The notes under the pieces were generated by a model that was given only the letters and a program-made list of their open reading frames with translations, ran no database searches and was not told the origin of the DNA. Shown here piece by piece: positions 44,951 through 53,234 of a stretch of DNA of 64,000 nucleotides. Origin of the DNA: CAWIJJ01 sp963836405 (GTDB lineage: Bacteria; Acidobacteriota; Terriglobia; Bryobacterales; Bryobacteraceae); NCBI GenBank assembly GCA_963836405.1, contig CAWIJL010000011.1, forward strand, positions 150,787-214,786, written 5' to 3'. Position 1 is the first letter of the stretch. Each line of letters opens with the position of its first letter. A program made the translations under genes and the position numbers.

Positions 44951-46121
44951 GGAGTTGGTGGCTGCAGGCGCGGAGATGTCGTATCAGGCAGTAACGGCGT
45001 TCTGCCGGCGGCACGGAATCGGCTACGCACCGCCAGTGCCGGCGGGGCGCTATGATTTTTCGCCTGGCGAGGAGCTTCAGCACGACACGTCTCCCCACGA
45101 TCTGGAACTGGGCGGCAAGAAGCGCAGAGTGCAGACCGCGTCTGCGGTGCTGTGCTATTCGCGGATGCTGTTCTTCCAGTGCTATCCCACCTTCCGGCGT
45201 TTCGACTGCAAGGTGTTTCTCACCGAAGCGCTGCGCTACTTCGGCGGCGCGGCAGCCCGCACCATGATCGATAACACGCACGTGGTGGTGCTGCGCGGCA
45301 GCGGACGCGACATGGTGCCGGTGCCGGAGATGGCCGCCTTTGGCGAGCGCTTCGGCTTTCAGTTTGTAGCGCACGCGATTGGGAATACCAATCGTTCGGC
45401 GCGCGTAGAGCGGCCGTTCTGGTTCATAGAGACTAACTTTCTGGCGGGGCGGACTTTCTCCAGTTGGGAGGACCTGAATCAGCGGGCACGGGAGTGGTGC
45501 GACAAGGTCAACTCGACTTACAAGAAACACATCCGCGCGGTTCCGCGAGAGCTGTTCGCGGTGGAGCGGCTGCATCTGAAGCCGCTGCCGGCGTGGATTC
45601 CGGAAGTCTACCGGCTGCAGCAGCGTCTGGTGGATATCGAAGGCTACGTGGCGTTGAACAGCAACCGCTATTCCGTGCCGGTGGAGTGGATCGGGCGCCG
45701 TGTAGAGGTGCGCGAAACCAAGGACAAGATCGAGATTCAGCTCGATGCCCGCCGGCTGGTGACACACCGGCGCATCGCCGAAGCCGAGCACCAGCGCGTG
45801 ATGCTGGCGGAGCACCGCCCGCCGCGCGGTCACAGAGACGCACGTCCCGATCCGCATCCCGAAGAGTTGGCCATCGTCACCGCCGCGCCGGAACTGGCCG
45901 ACTACGTCATGGGGTTGAAACAGCGCAGCCGCAAGGTGGTCACGCTTGCCCTGCGGCAACTGCTGCGGTTTGTGCGCGAGTATCCGCGCGAACCGCTGGT
46001 GGGAGCGGTCGAAGAGGCCGCCCGTTATGGGCTTTACGATCTGGACCGGCTGGAGAGGATGATCCTGCGCCGCGTAACGCGCGAATACTTTCTGCTCGAT
46101 GAGGGGCCGGACGATGACTGA
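44721..46121 (+). CDS. istA: IstA-like transposase, right copy of IS21-A
   Basis: Product identical to the left copy (466 residues, helix-turn-helix plus DDE core). Because this copy lacks one outer terminal repeat, its protein could only act in trans, for example on the complete left copy 33 kb away. Confidence 0.92.
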   Translation: MLSQAQRTTILELNAQHVSKREIARVMGISRVAVRKVLRSNSTALPELHRTEKAEPYRQQILELFDKCKGNLVRVHEELVAAGAEMSYQAVTAFCRRHGIGYAPPVPAGRYDFSPGEELQHDTSPHDLELGGKKRRVQTASAVLCYSRMLFFQCYPTFRRFDCKVFLTEALRYFGGAAARTMIDNTHVVVLRGSGRDMVPVPEMAAFGERFGFQFVAHAIGNTNRSARVERPFWFIETNFLAGRTFSSWEDLNQRAREWCDKVNSTYKKHIRAVPRELFAVERLHLKPLPAWIPEVYRLQQRLVDIEGYVALNSNRYSVPVEWIGRRVEVRETKDKIEIQLDARRLVTHRRIAEAEHQRVMLAEHRPPRGHRDARPDPHPEELAIVTAAPELADYVMGLKQRSRKVVTLALRQLLRFVREYPREPLVGAVEEAARYGLYDLDRLERMILRRVTREYFLLDEGPDDD

Positions 46122-46839
46122 AGAACTGGAACAACTGCTGAAGAACCTCAAGCTCAAGCGCATCCTGGAGATCTATGACGAACAGTTGCGCGCCGCCGAC
46201 AAGGACGACATCAGCTACTCGGACTTTGTCACGCGTCTGGTGCGCGCGCAGTTTCAGGCCCGGCAGGAGGGCGCACTGGAGTGGCGCATCCAGCGCGCCA
46301 AGCTGCCCGAGCGCTGGACGCTGGAGACGTTCCCCTTCGCGCGCCAGCCGGGCGTCAACCGCAAACAGATCCGCGGGTTTGCGGAGCTGGAGTTCATCGC
46401 TAAGGCGGAAAATATCGTATTCGTCGGCAAGACAGCCGTTGGCAAAACCGGATTAGCTTCCGGCCTGCTGATGAAGGCGTTGGAGAACGGCTACCGGTGT
46501 CAATTTATCAAGGCCCAGGACCTGTTCGATGAAATGTATGCGTCGCTGGCGGATCGTTCGACGCGGCAGTTGCTGAATCGTCTGGCGCGGCTGGACGTCC
46601 TTTTGATCGACGAATTTGGATATTTGAATCTGAAACCGGAGCAGTCGAACATCTTTTTCAAGCTGATGGAAGAACGCTACCGGCGGCGTCCCACAATCAT
46701 CACCACGAATCTGGTCTACGACGAGTGGCCCAATTTTCTGGGCAACCGGCCCATGGTAGAGGCCTTGCTGAGCCGGTTGCGGCATTACTGCCACACCGTC
46801 GTGATCGACGGTCCACCATTGCGCGAACCGCAAGGCTAA
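46099..46839 (+). CDS. istB: IstB-like ATPase, right copy of IS21-A
   Basis: Product identical to the left copy (246 residues). The P-loop GKTAVGKT is uninterrupted in both IS21-A copies, in contrast to the istB genes of IS21-B and IS21-D, which carry serine-recombinase elements at this point. Its codons there differ from the GVGKT form found at the two occupied sites. Confidence 0.92.
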   Translation: MRGRTMTEELEQLLKNLKLKRILEIYDEQLRAADKDDISYSDFVTRLVRAQFQARQEGALEWRIQRAKLPERWTLETFPFARQPGVNRKQIRGFAELEFIAKAENIVFVGKTAVGKTGLASGLLMKALENGYRCQFIKAQDLFDEMYASLADRSTRQLLNRLARLDVLLIDEFGYLNLKPEQSNIFFKLMEERYRRRPTIITTNLVYDEWPNFLGNRPMVEALLSRLRHYCHTVVIDGPPLREPQG

Positions 46840-46841
46840 GG

Positions 46842-47174
46842 ATGTCCAGCATGGACGGCCAGGAAGAATATGTTCGTCAGGTGCTGGAGGCGTACCGCAA
46901 GACGCCGGGCACGATGGGAATGGTCCGCCGTGCCGACCGTCTGCTGGCGATACAACTGTATCAACGCGGCCTTTCGCTGAAGGTCATCGAAAATGCATTG
47001 GTGCTGGCCGCTACGCGTCGCCTGATTCGGCCATCCGAAGCACCGCCTCTGGGCACGATTCGCTCGCTGGCCTATTTCTTGCCTGTCATCGAGGAAGTGC
47101 TGGCGTCGCACGTCAGCCCGGAGTACTTTGAATATCTCCGGTACAAGCTCGCACGCACCGCGCCACCACGGTGA
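46842..47174 (+). CDS. IS21-A third gene, right copy
   Basis: Identical product to 7768-8100 (110 residues), two bases behind istB. It is followed by the three hairpins also seen in the left copy (about 47176-47276). Confidence 0.7.
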   Translation: MSSMDGQEEYVRQVLEAYRKTPGTMGMVRRADRLLAIQLYQRGLSLKVIENALVLAATRRLIRPSEAPPLGTIRSLAYFLPVIEEVLASHVSPEYFEYLRYKLARTAPPR

Positions 47175-47327
47175 ACGCGCCTCCGGCGCGGATGATGGAA
47201 AACCACCCCGCACGCCTGCGGCGTGGATGATACTGCTCGTCCTTCCAGCCTAACCGACGAACACGCCTTCGGCGTGGATGATGCCCCGTATATCTCTGTT
47301 CCCAGTCCTGTTCCCGGCCTGGGTCAC

Positions 47328-48771
47328 GGGAATGCCCGGAACTCCGTTGAAAGTCGCGACTCCCGCGTAACCCACTCTACGACGCCTTTTTCCGTTTGAC
47401 AATCTCCTCGCGAACCGGAGTAAGAGCTTCTAATTCTCTGATTAGGTGCGGAATCTGTTTGTATCCCTGGACCCTTCGAAATTGCTTCTCTGCGACCAGG
47501 AGTCCCGACCCGACCCAGCGTTCGCGCTGATCACCGCCGTGCCACCGTTTCACGTTCCGGCAAACGTTCTCGACAATCGAGAACGCTGACTCAATCACGT
47601 TGGTGCTGGCCATGGTCTTGCGAAGTTGCATCGGAAGGCGAAGGCGATGTACAGTAAGCGTCTCCTCCATCCCTTCTCCCAGACTCCGCGCCGCGCTCGG
47701 ATTGAGATCCATCAGTTCTCGATGTAGAGCGTTCAGCGCTTGCTTGGCGGCGGCGTAATCTTCCAGCGCGTAGGCCGCGTTTAGTTTCTTCGCCACCCCG
47801 GATTTCTGTTCATCTGTCAAATGATCCAGTACGTTCCTCCGCTTGTGGACCTGACAGCGTTGGATCGCCGCCGACTCGCCGGCGTACTTCTTCACCGCCG
47901 CCGTCAACGCCTTGCCCCCATCCAGAACGTACAATCGCGGTTGGCTGAAATCGAGCCCGCGCTCCACCAGATCGCCCAGTAACTCCCCCACCACGGTCGC
48001 GTTTTCTGTCGCTCCTTGCCGGATGCCCAAGATTGTTTTGCGCCCGTCTTCACCGATGCCCAACGCAGCCACCATCTGCTGTCCCTCGAACGGCGTTGCG
48101 TCAATGAGCAACGCGCAGAGCCGCGTTTTGTCCAGCCGCCGCTCCATCATTGTTTTGAGCTTCGCCCGGCTCGCTTCAATGAAGTGGTCGCTGACCGCGC
48201 TCTTCTCCAGTCCGTAAGCCTCGGTGAACTCTCGAACCGCCTGGCCGTATTTCCGCGTGCTCAATCCCAGCATCAACTTCTCCCAGACCGTCTCGGTTAA
48301 CGGCTCGCCCCGATGAAACATTTCGTAACTACCTAATCGGACCTCCTTATCCTCAGTGGTTCGAACACGCGGGCGCTGGATGGGAACCTTCTGCCCCATC
48401 ACCACGCAATAGCCGCGTTCGTTTCCCCACCGGCTGGCTGTTCTCTCCGGCTGCCGCTGACTCCGCTCGCCGGCCAGTTCCCGGACCTCCTCCTCCATCA
48501 ACAGCTCCATCAACTGCAAGCCCGCTTGGCGAATCAGTTCGCCCACGCCCTTGCGCAACCAGCCCACCATCTCGGCCATCGGCAGCACCATCTGCACCGC
48601 AGGGTTCCCCTCCGCAGCCATTGCCTCGAACTGTTTGACAGCTCGCTGCGACTCAATTTGGTATGGTTTCTTCATAGCGACTCTCCTTTTTCTCGGCAAA
48701 AGAAAATGCTCTTAGCCTATCAAGGCTTCGAGCGGGGAGTCGCTACTTTCTACGATCTACCGGGCATTCCC
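47328..48771 (-). mobile_element. IS256-like element
   Basis: The ends GGGAATGCCCGG (47328 on) and its complement (ending at 48771) with further imperfect similarity (GAAAGT.GCGACTCCC) bound one transposase gene. The left neighbour is the truncated IS21-A, the right neighbour a truncated quinone oxidoreductase gene. The flanking 8-9 bases (CTGGGTCAC and TGCCGCGCG) do not match, so an adjacent deletion or recombination followed insertion. Confidence 0.85.
47377..48675 (-). CDS. IS256-family transposase
   Basis: The ATG at 48675 (AAAGGAGAG upstream) gives 432 residues; an earlier start at 48699 is less likely. It has the mutator-type layout: LMEEEVRELAGERSQRQ, CALLIDATPFEGQQMVAALG (first Asp), LYVLDGGKALTAAV (second Asp), CQVHKRRNVLDHL, and STNVIESAFSIVENVCRNVKRWHGGDQRERW with the catalytic Glu in NVIES. 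Complete. Confidence 0.9.
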   Translation of the reverse strand: MKKPYQIESQRAVKQFEAMAAEGNPAVQMVLPMAEMVGWLRKGVGELIRQAGLQLMELLMEEEVRELAGERSQRQPERTASRWGNERGYCVVMGQKVPIQRPRVRTTEDKEVRLGSYEMFHRGEPLTETVWEKLMLGLSTRKYGQAVREFTEAYGLEKSAVSDHFIEASRAKLKTMMERRLDKTRLCALLIDATPFEGQQMVAALGIGEDGRKTILGIRQGATENATVVGELLGDLVERGLDFSQPRLYVLDGGKALTAAVKKYAGESAAIQRCQVHKRRNVLDHLTDEQKSGVAKKLNAAYALEDYAAAKQALNALHRELMDLNPSAARSLGEGMEETLTVHRLRLPMQLRKTMASTNVIESAFSIVENVCRNVKRWHGGDQRERWVGSGLLVAEKQFRRVQGYKQIPHLIRELEALTPVREEIVKRKKAS

Positions 48772-49335
48772 TGCCGCGCGAGCCGTTGCCGCTTTAGCGT
48801 CATTGGAGGTTGTACCGATCACCTGAGCGCCGAGATGCTTCAACCACTGAACCAGCAGCAACCCGACGCCACCAGCTGCCGAGTGGACCAGCACCCGATC
48901 GCCGGGTCGAACGTCGCGGTATTCGGTCACGAGATATTGAGCGGTCAAGCTCTGGAACATCAGTGCTTGTGCCGTCGTGAACTGATCCGGAACCGAGATC
49001 GCTTGAGCCGCCGGGACAATGACCTGGCTGGCGTACGACCCCAGCACGTTTATCCATGCCACCCGATCTCCAACCGCGAATCCGTTGACTCCACCGCCAG
49101 CCTGTCGTACGCGGCCGACCCCTTCGAATCCCGGTGTGTAGGGCAGCGGAAGCTTGTAGCGGCCGCTGCGCTGATACACATCGAGGTAGTTGATCCCAGC
49201 GGCCTCGACGTCCACCAGTAACTCCAGCGCTCCTGGTGTCGGCGTTTCTGAAAGGGTGTCGAACGTCAACTGCTCCGGCCCGCCGAACGCGGACACGATC
49301 ACCCGACGAATTGGTATGTTCTCCTGCACGATCAA
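48772..49335 (-). pseudogene. Quinone oxidoreductase (zinc-free MDR type), 3' truncated by IS256
   Basis: The N-terminal ~185 residues of an NADPH:quinone reductase: VIVSAFGGPEQLTFDTLSE, GINYLDVYQRSGRY, PYTPGFEGVGRV, GDRVAWINVLGSYA and the nucleotide-binding HSAAGGVGLLLVQWLKHLGA. About 140 C-terminal residues are lost; the frame runs into the IS256 end (ARAAGNAR). It is the last gene on the left of a small oxidoreductase cluster in the same orientation. Confidence 0.88.
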
Positions 49336-49355
49336 GCTCCTGCTTTGCGCCGGCT

Positions 49356-50126
49356 CTAGTGGCCTGCCGTCATTCCCCCGTCAACAGTCAGACCCTGGCC
49401 GACGACATAGCTCGCCGCCGAACTGCAAAGCCACAGAACCGCAGCCGCGATCTCCTCCGGCCTGCCTGCGCGACCGATGGGAACGCTCTTCGCTGCCTGG
49501 GCGTACACCTGTTCGTCCCCTTTGAAGACGTCGTGGCCGATCTGGGTATCGATCAGGCCGGGATTGACGGCATTCACGCGAATCCCGTGCTTGATGTATT
49601 CGAGAGCAGCAGTGCGTGTCAACCCGATCACGCCATGCTTCGATGCGATGTAGGAACCGATACCAGGATTGCCGCCCAACGCGCCAACTGACGCGTTATT
49701 GACGATGGCGCCGCTTCCCTGAGATTGCATCTGCCGCAGTTCGTACTTCATCGAACTCCACACACCGCGCAGGTTGATTCCGATGACGCGCTCCCACTCA
49801 TCGCGCGTGCTGTCGGCCGTCGGAGCAAGGTGCGGCATGACGCCGGCGTTGTTGAACGCGGCGTCGAGCCGGCCGAATTCGGCAACCGTACGTGCGACCA
49901 TCGCTTCCACTTGCGCGTCGTCGCTGACGTCACAGCGGACGGCGATGGCTTTGTGACCAGCGGCGACTAAACGCTCGGTTGCCGCCTTTACAACGTCCTC
50001 GTTGTAGTCCGCGAGCACGACTGCCGCGCCCGCCTCGGCAAACGCGTTCGCCGTCGCGAGTCCCATTCCTGCCGCGGCCCCGGTGACGATCGCCACTTTG
50101 CCGCTGAAATCAAATGGATTGTTCAT
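49356..50126 (-). CDS. Short-chain dehydrogenase/reductase
   Basis: A 256-residue classical SDR from the ATG at 50126. Cofactor motif TGAAAGMGLATA (about 15), NNAGVM (about 92), catalytic Ser in NNASVGALGG, Tyr-Lys in SYIASKHG (about 160), and PG(L)IDT. The Asp in VLADYNED favours NAD over NADP. The open frame continues upstream into the CMD gene only because of a frameshift there; the SDR is a separate gene with its own start. It is 20 bp downstream of the CMD-like gene, probably co-transcribed. Substrate unknown. Confidence 0.9.
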   Translation of the reverse strand: MNNPFDFSGKVAIVTGAAAGMGLATANAFAEAGAAVVLADYNEDVVKAATERLVAAGHKAIAVRCDVSDDAQVEAMVARTVAEFGRLDAAFNNAGVMPHLAPTADSTRDEWERVIGINLRGVWSSMKYELRQMQSQGSGAIVNNASVGALGGNPGIGSYIASKHGVIGLTRTAALEYIKHGIRVNAVNPGLIDTQIGHDVFKGDEQVYAQAAKSVPIGRAGRPEEIAAAVLWLCSSAASYVVGQGLTVDGGMTAGH

Positions 50127-50147
50127 GGTGTGTTTTCGTCCTCTCCT

Positions 50148-50834
50148 CAGTGCGGGCGCTTCTCGAATACCTCTTTGGCGACGGTCACCGCGCGAAAAAG
50201 CGTTTGGCCACCCGGCGTAGAACGCGAGTTGCGTGATAACCTCTCCGGCCTCGGTCTGCGTCAGTCCGTTGTCCATCGCTTTGTTGAGGTGATACGGAAT
50301 CTGCGCTGCCTGGCCCGCGGCGATGAGCGCGCTCACCGTCACCAGACTGCGATCCCGCGGTGCCAGATCGGGACGAAGCCAGAGGTCGCGGAACAGAACG
50401 TCCGTCGTGTATTGCACCAACCCAGGAGATACATCTCCGAACTGCTTTTCCACGCTCACTGCTCGCGCCTCTTCCGCTTCCTTGTTCAGAGGAAGAGGGG
50501 TCGGGGTGACCTGAGGAAGCTGATCCGCCCCGATCTTCCGCGAGGCAAAGACGTCCTTGGCGACCGCCACGGCAGACATGCCGTTCGCCCACCCGGAGTA
50601 AAACGCGAGGTGCGTAATGATCTCCGAGACTTCGCGGGGCTTCACGCCGTTGTCGAGCGCTAGGTTGATTTGGTGAGCCAACTCGCCGGTGAGGTTCCGC
50701 GCGATTAAAGCCGACACGGTTACGATACTGCGATCTCGCGGCGTTAATCCGGGACGCTTCCACAGTTCGGCTATCGGCCCTTGGGCGTATTTGTCGAGTG
50801 CCGGCGCGACGGCCCGGTTGTCGTTTGTCTGCAT
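50148..50834 (-). pseudogene. Carboxymuconolactone decarboxylase-like protein, frameshifted
   Basis: Two CMD domains (WKRPGLTPRDRSIVTVSALI... and FRDLWLRPDLAPRDRSLVTVSALI...), each with the E(I/V)ITxLAFYxGWxN motif. The usual Cys-x2-Cys/His of redox-active CMDs is not seen. The second domain changes frame at about 50190-50200; the natural end would be FSAVTVAKEVFEKRPH with TGA at 50148-50150. Upstream of the first in-frame ATG (50834) a signal peptide is readable in a shifted frame (ALVLGSASWAQTGQ after MKIVV), so a second one-base change seems present. A decayed gene or two sequencing errors. Confidence 0.75.
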
Positions 50835-50962
50835 GTGTGTTGATTTCCTCCCGCCAGTCGACTGGCCAGTTTGAGCCCATGATGCGGACCCCAGGACGAG
50901 TGCCGCGACGCCACAACGATTTTCATGCCAGCCTCACAGGTCATTGACATTTCATCCAGCTG

Positions 50963-51427
50963 TTAATCCACCGCAAAGGTGACCGTTATGGCTGCGGAGC
51001 CAACCGCCTCAGCAAGGCCTGTCGTATCCTTCACTCGCCCGAGGCGCGTGTAATCGTATGACGTCGGAAAGGTTTTGTAGAAAAGCACCAGCGTCTTCGA
51101 GCCATAAATCATCAAATCGCCGGTCTGGATGGTCCCGGGGTTAGATGCTTTTGTGGGCAGATTCCCGGAGAGCCTGGCGTACTTCTCGTTACCGTTCAGT
51201 TCCGTCATTTCGACCGTCAGGGGCAACAGGGCTTTGAATGCCGCAGCCGTGGCGTTGTCGTCGAGTACGGCAATGAAGTTCTTCGAACCAATTTTGATTT
51301 TCATTTGCTTGCTTCTCTCAACCGGCGTTGGCGTTTGTGCTAACGCGCGCGGAACGAGGACGACCGCACAAATCACAGCGACGACAAGCGCGGTTACCCG
51401 CTTCTGCATCGAAGGCATTCTAGACAT
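50963..51427 (-). CDS. Secreted cyclophilin-like fold protein
   Basis: A 154-residue protein with a signal peptide (KRVTALVVAVICAVVLVPRALAQ, cleavage near residue 31) and a cyclophilin-like domain: MKIKIGSKNFIAVLDDNATA, LLPLTVEMTELNGNEKYARL, GDLMIYGSKTLVLFYK, and YTRLGRVKDTTGLAEAVG. Such domains occur with CMD, cupin and aldo-keto reductase genes in soil bacteria; the substrate is unknown. Probably in one operon with the upstream alcohol dehydrogenase and cupin. Confidence 0.85.
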   Translation of the reverse strand: MSRMPSMQKRVTALVVAVICAVVLVPRALAQTPTPVERSKQMKIKIGSKNFIAVLDDNATAAAFKALLPLTVEMTELNGNEKYARLSGNLPTKASNPGTIQTGDLMIYGSKTLVLFYKTFPTSYDYTRLGRVKDTTGLAEAVGSAAITVTFAVD

Positions 51428-51469
51428 TTGCAGTTCCGTCTTTCGCTTGTTTCTCCATATCGCGATTGG

Positions 51470-52489
51470 TCAAGGGCGAAGCAGCGCTTTGATCGCGCGC
51501 CGTTCGTCCATGGCTCGATAGCCCTCCGCGACCTGCTCCAGCGGCAGCACCATATCGAATACCTTTCCGGGGTTGATTTTGCCGTTCAGGATCAGTTCGA
51601 TCAACTGGGGCAAATAGCGGCGGACCGGAGCGGGGCCGCCGTGAAGGTGAACATGGCTGAAGAAGAGTTGCGCACCGTCAAGGGTCACGCCGTGAGGAAC
51701 GCCGACGTAGGACACGAACCCGCCAGGACGCGTCGATTGGATGGCCTGCATCATCGATTCCTGCGTGCCCACACATTCCAGCACTGAATCCGCGCCGATC
51801 CCTTTTGTAAGATCCTTGATGCGCGTGATTCCTTCGTCCCCTCGCTCGCTGACGATGTCGGTGGCGCCGAACTCCCGGGCGAGTTTCTGCCGCGATGAGT
51901 GGCGGCTCATCGCGATGATCCGTTCAGCGCCCATCTGCTTTGCGGAGAGCACGCCAAGAAGGCCTACCGCTCCATCGCCGACAACAACGACTGTGGCGCC
52001 TGGCTTCACATTGGCGGCGTCGGCCGCAAACCAGCCCGTACCTAGAACATCCGAAGCCGCCAAAAGACTGGGCACGAGGTCGTCCGCTGGCGTACCTCCC
52101 GGTGTCGGAACGAGCGTTCCGTCGGCCTGCGGTACACGCAGGAACGGCGCCTGCGCCTTCGTCATGAACTCACGATTGACGCATGCCGACTGGTACCCGT
52201 ATTGGCAGTGTGGGCAAGTGTTGTCCGACGTGGCGAACGAGCCGATCACGAATTGGCCGGGCTTGATGGACTTGACCGCATTCCCGACCTCTTCAACAAA
52301 GCCAACGTATTCATGCCCCATCGGCGCCGGGCCCTTAATCTCTTGCGCGCCCCGGTACGGCCACAAGTCCGATCCGCACACGCACGTGGCAGGGAGGCGG
52401 ATCAGCGCATCCGTCGGTTCAATGATCTTCGGTTCCGGGCAATCCTCGAAACGTACGTCGTGGGGTCCGTAGAGAACTGTTCCTCGCAT
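51470..52489 (-). CDS. Zinc-dependent alcohol dehydrogenase
   Basis: A 339-residue medium-chain dehydrogenase. The catalytic zinc ligand Cys is in CVCGSDLWPYRG (about 38) and the GHE motif in MGHEYVGFVEEVG (about 59); the structural zinc lobe is reduced (CPHCQYGYQSAC). The cofactor motif GDGAVGLLGVLSAK is near 172, with SRHSSR suggesting NADP. The ATG at 52489 is preceded by GAAAGGAG. It sits between the cupin and cyclophilin-like genes, in the same direction. Confidence 0.9.
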   Translation of the reverse strand: MRGTVLYGPHDVRFEDCPEPKIIEPTDALIRLPATCVCGSDLWPYRGAQEIKGPAPMGHEYVGFVEEVGNAVKSIKPGQFVIGSFATSDNTCPHCQYGYQSACVNREFMTKAQAPFLRVPQADGTLVPTPGGTPADDLVPSLLAASDVLGTGWFAADAANVKPGATVVVVGDGAVGLLGVLSAKQMGAERIIAMSRHSSRQKLAREFGATDIVSERGDEGITRIKDLTKGIGADSVLECVGTQESMMQAIQSTRPGGFVSYVGVPHGVTLDGAQLFFSHVHLHGGPAPVRRYLPQLIELILNGKINPGKVFDMVLPLEQVAEGYRAMDERRAIKALLRP

Positions 52490-52519
52490 CCTTTCACTCC
52501 TTTCTTAATCGCACGTTGC

Positions 52520-52972
52520 TCATCGCTGGCCGTACTGTTCGTCGGTTACCTTCTCCATCCACTCGACTACCTTCCCGTCAAGGTGCTCGTGAAGGGCGAT
52601 ATGTGTCATGCGCGTGGTGGCCGTGGCCCCGTGCCAGTGCTTCTGGCCCGGGGGGATTCGGACCACGTCCCCCTCGCGAATCTCCTGCACGGGGTGGCCC
52701 CATTGCTGCACCCAGCCCGTTCCGCTGGTGACAATCAGCGTCTGCCCCAGTGGGTGTGAGTGCCAAGCCGTACGAGCGCCGCGCTCAAATGTGACGCTAG
52801 CGCCAGCAACCCGTGACGGTTCGTCGGCCGAAAAAAGTGGGTCAATGCGTACCGACCCAGTGAAGTACTCTGCGTTTCCCTGGTTAGGCGGCAACGAGCC
52901 GCGGTGCGAGATTGTGATGATGCTCTGGCCGTACAGGCTGAGCGAGACGATCATGGTGGCGAGTGGTTTCAT
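52520..52972 (-). CDS. Secreted or membrane-tethered cupin protein
   Basis: A 150-residue single-domain cupin with a short hydrophobic N-terminus (MKPLATMIVSLSLYGQS), possibly a signal peptide. Cupin motif 1 is TFERGARTAWHSHPLGQTLIVTSGTG (two His and a Gln/Glu position) and motif 2 is VVRIPPGQKHWHGAT. Metal binding by the His residues is likely. Such cupins commonly stand beside CMD-like genes, as here. First gene of the minus-strand cluster facing the LysR gene. Confidence 0.86.
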   Translation of the reverse strand: MKPLATMIVSLSLYGQSIITISHRGSLPPNQGNAEYFTGSVRIDPLFSADEPSRVAGASVTFERGARTAWHSHPLGQTLIVTSGTGWVQQWGHPVQEIREGDVVRIPPGQKHWHGATATTRMTHIALHEHLDGKVVEWMEKVTDEQYGQR

Positions 52973-53234
52973 AAACTTGCCTCTCTAATTAGCGGTACGC
53001 TCTGCATTGTTCAGCGATGGCGTACCGATCACGATCCTACGCCCCGGAGGTTTAACTCTGTAGCCTGGCGTCTTGTACAACTCGCCAGCAGTATGCACGA
53101 TCTCAGGGCTGGGCGAAGATCTCGTCGAAAATTCCGGGCTAGGCGCTCGTGCTGCCTTCAACTTCAGGGTAACGCCGGTGCCGTGTTTTGAGTAGAGCGC
53201 GACAATTCAAAGCCTCTGTGAGTAGAATTCATGA

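Larger units (their letters stand above)
42613..47327 (+). mobile_element. IS21-A, right copy, inverted and truncated at one end
   Basis: Near-identical over 4.7 kb to 7615-12330 in reverse orientation. It starts with the complete end CTTCGGCGCTCGGGAAAAGT (42613 on) inside hsdR. At the other side the sequence stops matching at GGGTCAC (47327), 42 bp short of the outer terminal repeat, where the IS256-like element begins, so this copy cannot transpose by itself. The only difference noticed is one missing base in the ParB-like gene. Confidence 0.9.

Noticed and set aside
47320..47335. TCCC as target duplication of the right IS21-A copy
   Set aside because: The apparent match is chance: the outer 42 bp of that end are missing and the adjacent GGGAATGCCC is the IS256 terminal repeat.
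49356..50834. A single 492-residue CMD-SDR fusion protein
   Set aside because: The join exists only because of a one-base change near 50195. In the other frame the CMD ends normally (EVFEKRPH, stop at 50148) and the SDR has its own ATG at 50126.
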